A stretch of DNA of 64,000 bases from Ereboglobus luteus (GTDB taxonomy: Bacteria; Verrucomicrobiota; Verrucomicrobiia; Opitutales; Opitutaceae): the NCBI RefSeq assembly GCF_003096195.1, contig NZ_CP023004.1, positions 3,576,501 through 3,640,500 on the forward strand, read 5' to 3'. A program made the position numbers and the translations under genes. Below the pieces are notes generated by a model that saw only the letters and a program-made list of their open reading frames with translations, did not search any database and had not been told where the DNA came from. Shown piece by piece: positions 1 through 7,731 of the stretch (its first letter is position 1; every line of letters begins with the position of its first letter).

Positions 1-361
1 GCGTGGTGTCGGGCGCGTCGAGCGCGACGCGGAAGGAGTCGGCGGAGAGGTTGAGGTAGGGGAGCTGGCGTTGCTTGATGGCGGCGCGGGCGTGGTGAAG
101 CGCCTGGTGGAGGAGCGAGAGTTTGAGGTGGAGCGATTCGATGAAGCGTCCGCAGCGGCCACCGGCGGTGGAGAAGAGGTGGAGGCCGTGTTGCTGGGCG
201 GCGTCCCAATCGGAGAGGGCGCGGAGCGGGGCGTCGAGCGGATAGGTTTCGCGTGCGCTGGCGTTGCCTTTCCAGGGGCGTCCGCCGAGGAAGGCGGCGT
301 AGTCGTCGAGCGCGATCGGGGCGAGGCGTCGGAGAAATGTTAAACCGCTTTCGGGGTTTAG
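1..361 (-). pseudogene. Downstream part of a frameshifted T6SS-cluster protein (left edge)
   Basis: Minus-strand reading frame that is open from the stop region of the 358-993 gene to the window edge. It reads as ordinary protein (LNPESGLTFLRRLAPIALDD, later AAFLGGRPWKGNA). I find no ATG, GTG or TTG near its beginning: the nearest in-frame candidates lie far inside the upstream gene. The previous ORF ends ATC CCC TAA; one more C in the C-run at 361-364 would join the two frames into one smooth protein. I therefore read this as the continuation of that gene, either truly frameshifted or an assembly error. I recognise no family. The right-hand limit given is the junction codon, not a start codon. 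Confidence 0.55.
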
Positions 362-993
362 GGGATGTAGTTTTTGGGGAGGGCTTGGAGTTTGGCGCTG
401 TGGGTGTTCAGTTGCTCGGATGTGAGGGGCGCGGGGATGAATTGCGGTTTGCCGTCGGGGGCGGTGGCTCGCCAGTGGCGGGTGGTGGTGCTGGAAAAGG
501 CGGGGAGCCCGGCGGCGAGGAGTTCGGCGTCGTCGGTGGCGAGAGTGTAGGGTTGGTTCTCGGGCGCGGCGGGATGCCAGGGGGCGAGCGCGTCGAGATC
601 GATGTAGGCGGGGCGGGGGTGTTGTTGCTCGCCGCCGGTCTGGATGCACGCGGCGGGATCGGCCTCGATGAAGGTGCGCGTCATCACGTCCCAGCGGGCG
701 TCGAGCATGGCGTTGGTGAGGGGATCGTTGCCGGCGATGGTTTTGAATTCGGCGGCGGCGAGGGGCGCGATGGTTTGTATCCAGATTTCAAGCCATTCGC
801 GGTGCTGGCCGGTGGCGTCGAGGACGGCTCCGAGGTAAACGCGGGCGTCGAGCGTGGAGCGCAGGAGCACGAAGGGGCTGGCGGGCGCGGTCGTGCTTGC
901 CGGCGGGTTTTTGTTGACGACAACGCAAACGCGCAACGGCTGACCGGCGCTCGCGGCGTCGATGGGAACAAAAACGTGGTTGGAAGGGAGCAT
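358..993 (-). CDS. Unknown protein of the T6SS-like operon (211 aa, probably truncated by a frameshift)
   Basis: ATG at 993 opens a 211-aa protein starting MLPSNHVFVPIDAASAGQPL with no signal peptide or membrane segment. It lies 69 bp downstream of the PAAR gene in the same direction, so it is probably the last visible gene of the operon. Its position just after a PAAR gene would fit an adaptor, chaperone or effector, but nothing in the sequence decides this. The ORF ends at a TAA just after a CCCC run, and the -1 frame continues as good coding sequence to the edge of the window. The annotated C-terminus is therefore probably artificial. I do not recognise the family. Confidence 0.6.
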   Translation of the reverse strand: MLPSNHVFVPIDAASAGQPLRVCVVVNKNPPASTTAPASPFVLLRSTLDARVYLGAVLDATGQHREWLEIWIQTIAPLAAAEFKTIAGNDPLTNAMLDARWDVMTRTFIEADPAACIQTGGEQQHPRPAYIDLDALAPWHPAAPENQPYTLATDDAELLAAGLPAFSSTTTRHWRATAPDGKPQFIPAPLTSEQLNTHSAKLQALPKNYIP

Positions 994-1062
994 GAGAAAA
1001 AGGGCTGAAGGAATGAAAGGCTGAAGGGCTGTGGTTCGGAGTTTGGTGCGTGGGTGTGGATG

Positions 1063-1362
1063 TCAGCCGCCGATGTTCACGGTGGGACAGCCGAGCGTAA
1101 TGACGCCGCCATGCGCGGTGTTGTCGCCCATGCGCGCGGCGGGCATTTTGCCGATCATGACTGTTGCGGAACCTTTGATGATACTGTCCGGGGGACCGGT
1201 GCAGGTGCATAAGCTGCCTACGGTGGCGGCGGGCATTTTGCCGATCATGACTGTGGGGCATCCGGGGCCGGTGATGGGACCGCCGACGTGCGGGACGGGC
1301 GGCACGCCGGGCGTCACCATCGGGCAGGTGTGCATGTCTGTGAGTCGTGCGGCAAATGGCAT
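1063..1362 (-). CDS. PAAR-domain protein (T6SS spike tip)
   Basis: A 99-aa protein made almost wholly of a PAAR/DUF4280-type fold. MPFAARLTDMHTCPM gives the N-terminal AARxTD/H-C metal motif. It is followed by two similar repeats: GCPTVMIGKMPAATVG and SATVMIGKMPAARMGD. PAAR proteins cap the VgrG trimer of type VI secretion systems with a zinc-bound cone and recruit effectors. It has no extra C-terminal toxin domain, so any cargo must be a separate protein. It sits downstream of the channel gene and upstream of an unknown gene in a same-strand cluster headed by a sheath protein, which supports the T6SS reading. Confidence 0.85.
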   Translation of the reverse strand: MPFAARLTDMHTCPMVTPGVPPVPHVGGPITGPGCPTVMIGKMPAATVGSLCTCTGPPDSIIKGSATVMIGKMPAARMGDNTAHGGVITLGCPTVNIGG

Positions 1363-1437
1363 GGTGGGAAAAAGGCTGAAGGTCGCGTTGGCTAGTGGAG
1401 AGTGTGTCGTCGTGTTTTAAAATGTGAATTAAGAAAA

Positions 1438-2277
1438 TCAGCGCGCGGAGGTTTCTTTTTTCTTCTGTTTGGTTTGCTCCAGAATGGTTTGGTAGTTGGT
1501 GAGGACGGCGCCGACGAAGAGGTTGAGCAGAAGGAATGCCGCGAGGACATACCAGAGGACGTGGAAGCCGGTCACGACAGGGGGGCTGACATGGATGATG
1601 CCGTATTCGGAGGCCTTGACGAGGTTGTAGCGGATGTCGGTCCAGTCCTCTCCAGTAAGGAGTCGGAAAAGGGTGAACATGGATTCGCCGAGCGTGCCGT
1701 AGGGGTCGGGCGAGCAGGATGGCGTGGGCGGCGCGACTTCGACGAGCTGCGCGTAGGCGGCGGCTTTTTCCGGGGGCAGGGTCGCGGGCTCGGGCAGGCG
1801 GAACATGGAGATGCCCAGAATGGCGAACAGATACATGAACGCAAAAAACACGACGGCGTTGCAGAGCAGCGAGCGGAGCGAGCGCAGGAGCACGCTGACG
1901 ATGAGGCGGATTTCGGAGGAAAGACGAAGCAGGCGGAGCACCCGGAAAACACGCAGCACGCGCAACGCAAGCAGCGAGAGGCCGTTGTCGAACGCCGTCT
2001 CGGGGATGTAGTTGATGACGAGCAGCGAAAAGTCGAAAATGCTCCAGCCGGAGGTGACGAATTCCTTGAGGCTCGTGCGTGCGAAAAAACGGATGACGAA
2101 CTCGATGGTAAACAAAACGAGTATGATGTTTTGAATCCTGTGAATGGTGTCGTGCAGCTGCAATTGATAGGTGTTCAGGCCTATTAAAAAGCAGTTCGCC
2201 AAAATGATTATGGCGACGGCGACCTCGAAGGTCGTTCGCGCGATCAAGTTGCGGCAGAATTGTGAGATCATGTTCAT
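1438..2277 (-). CDS. Voltage-gated cation channel, single-domain six-helix type, with Cav-like TGEDW filter
   Basis: A 279-aa ion-transport protein with the full bacterial Nav layout. S1 starts near TTFEVAVAIIIL, S2 is NIILVLFTIEFVIRF, S3 GWSIFDFSLLVI, and S4 LRVLRVFRVLRLLR with Arg at every third residue. S5 is VVFFAFMYLFAILGISMF, the pore loop reads FTLFRLLTGEDWTDI, and S6 is WYVLAAFLLLNLFVGAVL. The tail is short and lysine-rich. NaChBac-type channels have TLESW in the filter; TGEDW resembles eukaryotic Cav repeats, which suggests Ca2+ or mixed permeation (inference). I chose the ATG at 2277 because it overlaps the upstream stop as ATGA; an ATG at 2298 is also open. Its place between T6SS-like genes is unexpected: it could be an effector, a membrane partner or a chance neighbour. 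Confidence 0.85.
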   Translation of the reverse strand: MNMISQFCRNLIARTTFEVAVAIIILANCFLIGLNTYQLQLHDTIHRIQNIILVLFTIEFVIRFFARTSLKEFVTSGWSIFDFSLLVINYIPETAFDNGLSLLALRVLRVFRVLRLLRLSSEIRLIVSVLLRSLRSLLCNAVVFFAFMYLFAILGISMFRLPEPATLPPEKAAAYAQLVEVAPPTPSCSPDPYGTLGESMFTLFRLLTGEDWTDIRYNLVKASEYGIIHVSPPVVTGFHVLWYVLAAFLLLNLFVGAVLTNYQTILEQTKQKKKETSAR

Positions 2278-3422
2278 GCAAGCGGGCATTGCGGGCATTT
2301 TTTGGAGGCGGCTTTTTTGCCGACGGCATTTTTCGCGGCCTCACCGAGCGTGAAGGCGGAGCTTATGGGCCCGAAATTGGGCAGCGGCGGCACGTCGCAA
2401 AGCGGAGTGAGGTCGAGGCGCCCGAGGTTGACGGTCTCCATCAATCTGAGCGCTGGAAAAAACTGCGAGGCCGCCGCCCAACTTTGCGCGTTGGCAGCCT
2501 GCGCAGGGGTGAGCACCTCGGCGATGTTTTTGCCGAATTCGACCAAGGGCTGCAAGGGCACGCCGATCTTGGCGATGAAGTTGGGCGGGGTGAGATTGGC
2601 GAGGTCGAGATTAAAATAGTGGAGAACGTTGGCGTTGGTTTGCGCGATGCTGAGCACCTGCATCATCGCGGGGAGCGCGGCCATGGCGGGCGCGGGCGGC
2701 TCGGATGGGAGCTTGGCGATGAGCGTGAGGTTATTGGCGAGCTTGAGGACGCCACCGGGTTTTTTCAAATCAACGCCCATCGCGGTGGCCAGGCGCGCGA
2801 CGGTGGCGAGCGGGGCGAGCGGCTTGAGCTGATCGATGGGGAAGGGCGGGATTATGGCGACGGCTTTCGCGGCGAGCCGAACCTTGGCAAGCGCGGAGGG
2901 GTCGAGCGGGGTGAGCTTGAGGGAGAGGTCGGCCTTGGCCATGCGCATTTGCGTGACGACGGCGGAGACTTTTTGCATGACCGGAGGCGGAGGCGGCGGC
3001 ATCGTGGCCAGCGTGGGGACGGCGAGCGGAATCTTCGCCAGGCCGAGGAGCGAACCTTGCATTTTTGTTTCGAATGACGGGTCGTCGATTTTGACGCCGG
3101 TGGCCTGCTCGAAGGCGCGGATGACCGGCGGTATGCTTTCCATCCGGCCGATACTCATATGGTCGAGCGGCAGGCGCGCGATCACATCGGGCACGCGCAT
3201 TTTGTTTATGATGTCGAGCCTCGAGCGGATGAAGTTGTTCGCCGGCTTGGGGGCGGCGGTGGCGATGGGCGTGAGCGGGTCGAGCTTGGGGATGGGAATT
3301 TCGGGAAGGTCGGGCAGGATCGGGATGAGTTTTTTCAACTGGTCGAGCATCTTCACGGGGCACACGCACGGAGGCGTGGCGGCTCCGAAAAGATTGTCGG
3401 CGACTGATGAGAAAAAGCCCAT
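2274..3422 (-). CDS. Unknown 382-aa protein of the T6SS-like operon
   Basis: Start chosen at the ATG giving MGFFSSVADNLFGAATPPCV; an earlier ATG at 3476 would add a stretch encoded by low-complexity DNA. The protein is rich in Ala, Pro, Leu and Lys. It has a Pro-rich segment near residues 35-60 (PILPDLPEIPIPKLDPLTPI) and a run of prolines near residue 150. Cysteine pairs sit at both ends: CVCP near the N-terminus and CPQCP at the C-terminus. These might bind a metal or form disulfides. It has no signal peptide. It lies between the sheath gene and the channel gene and is coupled to the latter by a 4-bp overlap, so the two products probably work together. I recognise no family. Confidence 0.7.
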   Translation of the reverse strand: MGFFSSVADNLFGAATPPCVCPVKMLDQLKKLIPILPDLPEIPIPKLDPLTPIATAAPKPANNFIRSRLDIINKMRVPDVIARLPLDHMSIGRMESIPPVIRAFEQATGVKIDDPSFETKMQGSLLGLAKIPLAVPTLATMPPPPPPVMQKVSAVVTQMRMAKADLSLKLTPLDPSALAKVRLAAKAVAIIPPFPIDQLKPLAPLATVARLATAMGVDLKKPGGVLKLANNLTLIAKLPSEPPAPAMAALPAMMQVLSIAQTNANVLHYFNLDLANLTPPNFIAKIGVPLQPLVEFGKNIAEVLTPAQAANAQSWAAASQFFPALRLMETVNLGRLDLTPLCDVPPLPNFGPISSAFTLGEAAKNAVGKKAASKKCPQCPLA

Positions 3423-3527
3423 GTGGCGATTTTGAATTTTGGATTGCGGATTTTGGATTGGGCGCTGCCGCGCCATGCGCCGTCTTAAATCGACTCAAGT
3501 CGATTTAAGACAATGCGAGTCGTTGGT

Positions 3528-5477
3528 TCAGGATTTCGGCACGCGGAGCGCCAGGGGCGCGTTGTCAACGGAGATGGAGTTGATGCGACCGATGCGGATG
3601 GAGTCGGAGTTCTTGATCGAGAGAATCGGGATGAATCCGGCGTTCGAAACAGCGACGGCGGCGCGCTCGGTGAGCCACGCCTCGGCGCAGGGCATCATCT
3701 TCGACTCGCCCTTTTCCTTGAAGTGGAAAACGGGAATGTCGCCGAGCGTTTCGCCCGCATCGAGGTCCATGCCCCAGCCCTTTTGCTTGAATCGCTCGAG
3801 ATACATGCGGGCAACAAGCACCGCGGGGCTCGCCCAAAGGTATTGCTCGTGCTGGTCTGGCGACTCGATTTCCTCGAAGGGGAAGGGCGCGATGGGATCG
3901 GTCGTCTTGCCGTAGGGCAGGCGCATGAGGACGCGCGGCATGGCGAGCGCGAGGTAGGCGGAGCCCGGGCATTCGCGGAGCGCCTTGAGCGCGGCGCCGA
4001 TGTCGGTGTCCTTTGTTTTCGTCCAGTTGTCGGGATCGGGTTGCGTGGCGAAACTGGCGCAACCGAGCGCGAAGGGATGCCCCGCGGCGATGATGGGCGT
4101 CTGGTTCGCGGCGAAGACGGCGGCGAGCTTTTTGGTGCGCTCGAGGTCGTCGGGCGAATCGCCGAAGGTGTGCATGCAGAACGCGGCCATCCACTGATTT
4201 TCCGCGATGGTGTCGCGGATCATTTTGTGGAGCTCGGTCTCGGTCGGGTTGTCGCCGTTCTTGGTGAGGTCGAAGGCGATTTCCTCCTTCGAGACATCGT
4301 AAACGAGAAGCTTGATGCGGTCGCCGTCGTCGAAAAGGCGCACGAGCATGTCGATCGATCTCCACGCGGATTCGAGCGTCTGAAAGCGCGGGTTCGAGAG
4401 GATGGCGCGAAGGCGCACGGCGCACGCGGCGTCGAGCGCGGCGACGAGTTGCTGCTGGTGCGCGGTGGGATTTTTGACGACGTTGTCGGCGACGGCCTGC
4501 TTGATGAGCGCCTCGACCGCCTGCGTGGCCGTGGATGCCTTTGCCGCCGGGGCCGCGGCTTTTTTGGCGGCGGGCTTTTTCTTGAGTAGGCGCTCGAGGG
4601 TTTGCTCGGTGGTCTCGCCGGGACGCGCGCCGGAACTGCGGCGTGGGGCTTTCGGGAGCGGTGTGCCGAGAAGTTTCTGAAGTTGCGCGGCGGCCTTCGC
4701 GAGCGAGGCGGACGAGAGAAGCTGCGGGCGCAGCGTGCGGAGATTTTGGATGCCGGGGAACTTTTTGTAGAACTGGTCGGGATGAAAATCGTCGAGTTCG
4801 CTGAACGTGAGCTCGACCTTGGTGCCGGGCGCGCCGGGGTCCTCGATGGTGAGCGTCGGGGAAAGTTTTTCGTAGAGCTCGTCGTGCGAATCGAGATCGA
4901 CGAGATAGCCCTTGCGCTCGGCGAGCGGCTCGACAACGCCGCGGCTGACGCGTCCGGTGAAGTCGCCGATCAGCGCGATGACGAGCGGTTGCTTCGAGCC
5001 GGGATGCGCCTTCGGCGCGGAACGGACGCCGAGCGTGGCCGAGAGTGAAGGTTTCACGCCGGAGCCGGTGGCGGCCTTGGGCGCCTCGCGCGGCGGAGCG
5101 GCGGGCGCGGAAGGCGAGTCGTCATCGGACGAGTCCGACGACAGGTCGGATAAATCGGAGGACGATGAATCGGATGAGGATGAGTCGTCATCGCCCCCGA
5201 GACCCGCGAGCAAGCTGTCGAGATCGGAATCGCCGCCGGACGAGGTATCGCTATCTGAGGACGACGATGAATCGTCATCACCGCCGAGCCCGGCGAGAAG
5301 GCTGTCGAGGTCGGAGTCGCTCGATGCGCTGTCGTCGGAGGGCGTGTCGTCGCCGCCGAGACTTTTTAGGAGATCGTCGAGTGAAGTGTCGTCCGATGCG
5401 GAGGAGGAAGCTGAATCGTCGCTGGAATCGCCGAGTTCGGCGAGGAGGTCTTCGAGTGATTTATCGTCGTCGCTCAT
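3528..5477 (-). CDS. Fused TssB-TssC contractile sheath protein with acidic repeat N-terminus
   Basis: A 649-aa protein in three parts. Residues 1-145 are Asp/Ser-rich with four copies of a short hydrophobic repeat (for example DLDSLLAGLGG) near residues 7, 32, 56 and 85. Residues about 170-310 match TssB: VIALIGDFTGRVSRG, then LTFSELDDFHPDQFYKKFPG. After a Lys/Ala linker, residues about 345-649 match TssC: LRAILSNPRFQTLESAWRSI, then LAMPRVLMRLPYGKT and SNAGFIPILSIKNSD. TssB and TssC normally are separate proteins that together build the T6SS sheath. The fusion would give a one-chain sheath subunit. Start: ATG at 5477 (MSDDDKSLEDLL); an upstream in-frame ATG at 5552 is less likely. First gene of the minus-strand operon. 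Confidence 0.85.
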   Translation of the reverse strand: MSDDDKSLEDLLAELGDSSDDSASSSASDDTSLDDLLKSLGGDDTPSDDSASSDSDLDSLLAGLGGDDDSSSSSDSDTSSGGDSDLDSLLAGLGGDDDSSSSDSSSSDLSDLSSDSSDDDSPSAPAAPPREAPKAATGSGVKPSLSATLGVRSAPKAHPGSKQPLVIALIGDFTGRVSRGVVEPLAERKGYLVDLDSHDELYEKLSPTLTIEDPGAPGTKVELTFSELDDFHPDQFYKKFPGIQNLRTLRPQLLSSASLAKAAAQLQKLLGTPLPKAPRRSSGARPGETTEQTLERLLKKKPAAKKAAAPAAKASTATQAVEALIKQAVADNVVKNPTAHQQQLVAALDAACAVRLRAILSNPRFQTLESAWRSIDMLVRLFDDGDRIKLLVYDVSKEEIAFDLTKNGDNPTETELHKMIRDTIAENQWMAAFCMHTFGDSPDDLERTKKLAAVFAANQTPIIAAGHPFALGCASFATQPDPDNWTKTKDTDIGAALKALRECPGSAYLALAMPRVLMRLPYGKTTDPIAPFPFEEIESPDQHEQYLWASPAVLVARMYLERFKQKGWGMDLDAGETLGDIPVFHFKEKGESKMMPCAEAWLTERAAVAVSNAGFIPILSIKNSDSIRIGRINSISVDNAPLALRVPKS

Positions 5478-6095
5478 GATGATGGATGGAAGGGTGGATT
5501 TAAGGCGCTCTGCAGAAAGACTATTGGGAAAACAGGCCCCTAGGTTGCGCACATATTTAAAGGGCTGCGTTAAGGTCGTCGAGATTTGTTTATGTCATTG
5601 GAGTGTAAATGATTTGTGATTGTGAGAAATTCTGCAGGGGAGCCGCCCGCGGCCCCCCTGCAAGGGCCGCATCCACCCGCTTCCCTGTCGGGAAGTTCCA
5701 TCGTGTGGCAGCCCTAAGTGGCGATTGATGAAATTGCGTGTTGATGAAATTGGTGAACACGGTCGGTGGAGGTTTTTCAGGTGCGGGATTCCTGCAAAAA
5801 AGCTACCGGGGGCAAATATCGTCAATGGGAAGGTAATTACAAACTTGGCATTTTTTTGTAATGACACGGCTGTGGCGCGGCGCAGGCGAATGCGTGCGTT
5901 ACATATCTGCCGGGGCAAATTTCAATTTCCGAAATACCCAAAAGCCCGCAAAGCTTGCCTCGCGTTATCCCATTTATGGATGGGATTCATCCTTTAGGCG
6001 TCGTCAAAGGCAGGGCGGTTGCCTCCCGTAGTTCTCGGCGCACTCGGCGAGCACGCCCTACCCGTTAAAAACCAAAAGACATCTCGCAAATCGTA
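5478..6095. other. Intergenic region between the sheath gene and the ABC ATPase
   Basis: About 620 bp without a convincing gene. It should hold the promoter of the sheath operon near 5480-5600, where the DNA is AT-richer. A GC-rich hairpin (GCAGGGG...CCCCCCTGC) lies near 5635-5662. At 6010-6065 is a degenerate copy of the GGCAGGGCG...CGCCCTACC palindrome family seen better at 22671 and 32584. A 107-aa ORF on the minus strand (5595-5918) has a composition unlike a real protein and was left out. Confidence 0.5.
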
Positions 6096-7070
6096 TTACC
6101 GCGAGGTGAACAGCTCGGCGATCACGTCCTCGAGCGGGACGTCCTCGATGGTGATGTCCGCGACGGCACCGGCGGTGAGGATTTCCTGCGACACGGCAAC
6201 AATGTCCGCGGCGGGAACACTGAGCGTGATGTGTCCGTCCTCGTCGCGCACGGCCTTACCGTGGCGCGACGTCCAGTTTTCGGGAAACGCGCCGGGTTGC
6301 GGGAGAAATTTTATGATTTTGCCACGGGCGCCTGAACCGGCCTCGAGGCGGTCGAGCGCGCCGTCGTAGATTTTTGTGCCGCGATGAATCACGATCACGC
6401 GGTCGCAGAGCTCCTGGATGTCGGCCATGTAGTGACTCGTCAGCAGGATGGTGACATTGTGCTGGCGGTTGTATTCGCGCAAAAACTGGCGGACGGCTTT
6501 TTGCGAAACGACATCGAGCCCGATGGTCGGCTCGTCGAGAAAAAGGACGCGCGGGCGGTGGAGCAGGGCGGCGATGAGTTCCATTTTCATGCGTTCGCCG
6601 AGCGAGAGTTCGCGCACCATGACGTTGAGCTTGTGGCCGACGCCGAGCCGTTCGACGAGCTCGTCGAGCGTGCTTTTAAAGCTGTCGGCGGGCAGCCCGT
6701 AGATATGGCGGAGCAGTTGAAACGACTCGATGGCGGGCAAGTCCCACCAGAGCTGGTTTTTCTGCCCGAGCACGAGCGCAAAAATGCGCCGGTAGGCGGA
6801 CTCGCGCCGCGTGGGATCGAAACCGGCGACGCGCGCCGTGCCGCTCGTCGGAAAAATGAGCCCCGAGAGCATCTTGAGCGTCGTGGTTTTTCCGGCGCCG
6901 TTGGGTCCGAGAAACCCGACAAACTCGCCCTCGGAAATATCAAAAGAAACATCCTTCGCCGCGGCGATTTCCTCGAAGTCGCGCTTGAACAACCCGTAAA
7001 TGCCGCCCAGAAAACCGGGCCGCTTTTTATAGGTGCGAAAGACGCGCGTGAGATTTCGGACTTCGATCAT
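6096..7070 (-). CDS. ABC-2 type transporter ATP-binding protein
   Basis: A 324-aa ATPase with Walker A GPNGAGKTT, signature LSLGERMKMELIAALLH and Walker B RVLFLDEPTIGLD, followed by the switch His in TSHYMAD. The N-terminal insert FRTYKKRPGFLGGIYGLFKR and the spacing resemble the ATPases of ABC-2 exporters for drugs, lipids or viologen. The C-terminal 90 residues form the usual accessory domain. No permease gene is adjacent in the window; the gene to its left is the unrelated sheath operon. The transported substrate cannot be told. Confidence 0.85.
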   Translation of the reverse strand: MIEVRNLTRVFRTYKKRPGFLGGIYGLFKRDFEEIAAAKDVSFDISEGEFVGFLGPNGAGKTTTLKMLSGLIFPTSGTARVAGFDPTRRESAYRRIFALVLGQKNQLWWDLPAIESFQLLRHIYGLPADSFKSTLDELVERLGVGHKLNVMVRELSLGERMKMELIAALLHRPRVLFLDEPTIGLDVVSQKAVRQFLREYNRQHNVTILLTSHYMADIQELCDRVIVIHRGTKIYDGALDRLEAGSGARGKIIKFLPQPGAFPENWTSRHGKAVRDEDGHITLSVPAADIVAVSQEILTAGAVADITIEDVPLEDVIAELFTSR

Positions 7071-7099
7071 TGTGAAATATTACCCTTGGTTATGTTTGT

Positions 7100-7708
7100 T
7101 TAATATGGGTAGAATCTTCCCGAATTATCACGCAAACGTAATTTTAAAACAATGGCTTCTGTTTCATTAGACGCGTCACGTTTTAACCATTGTTGCCAAA
7201 CCAAAGCATTCCCTGGTTTCGATATATCCCAATACGATTTCACGTGAATGTCCCGGTTGGTTCTGTGTAAAATTATGCCGCCATATGTTTTGTTGGGATT
7301 GTGAGCGGATTCTTTGTCGAAGAGGTTCATGTGACCCTTTCCTAGTGTATATTCATTAAAATATTCCGACAAATTAACCCAATATGTTTCAAAAACATCG
7401 CCATACTTGAAACTGTGAATGGTTTTTCCCGAAAGGGAAACCATTCCGTTTTTATCAGATGTATAATCCTCAGAACAATATTTCTTCATTGAAATGTTCT
7501 TGGCCATTCCGCTCCTGAATCTAGGCTGGGAATAACACCAGAGTAATCGAAGCTTTATTCCTTCTATTGGGCGACCTGTATCTTCATCGACAATTTTGAA
7601 CACAGTTGGCGGAATCTTAATTGATTTTGCTGAAAGGGTGGCGGTCGATAATGGCGCCGAGATTATTGCAACAATAAATAAAACGAGGAGCCGCCGATTG
7701 TGTTTCAT
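7100..7708 (-). CDS. Secreted protein of unknown function (202 aa), AT-rich
   Basis: MKHNRRLLVLFIVAIISAPL is a clear signal peptide followed by a soluble domain. PPTVFKIVDEDTGRPIEGIKL looks like the first strands of a carboxypeptidase-regulatory or Ig-like beta-sandwich, where the motif V-D-x-x-T-G-x-P-I-x-G is common; this is a weak hint only. Cysteines near residues 59 and 79 might pair. Base composition is clearly more AT-rich than the flanking genes and codon choice differs (many AAA, ATT, TTT), which suggests recent acquisition. It lies 23 bp downstream of malQ but no shared function is evident. Confidence 0.6.
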   Translation of the reverse strand: MKHNRRLLVLFIVAIISAPLSTATLSAKSIKIPPTVFKIVDEDTGRPIEGIKLRLLWCYSQPRFRSGMAKNISMKKYCSEDYTSDKNGMVSLSGKTIHSFKYGDVFETYWVNLSEYFNEYTLGKGHMNLFDKESAHNPNKTYGGIILHRTNRDIHVKSYWDISKPGNALVWQQWLKRDASNETEAIVLKLRLRDNSGRFYPY

Positions 7709-7731
7709 GAAGTTAATAGTTTAACTTTTAA

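Noticed and set aside
788..2344. A 518-aa open frame on the minus strand over the channel and PAAR genes
   Set aside because: Arg/His-rich shadow in another frame; the channel and PAAR proteins are recognisable in their own frames.
5595..5918. A 107-aa minus-strand ORF in the gap before the sheath gene
   Set aside because: No motif, odd composition, no ribosome-binding site and overlap with hairpin-forming repeats.
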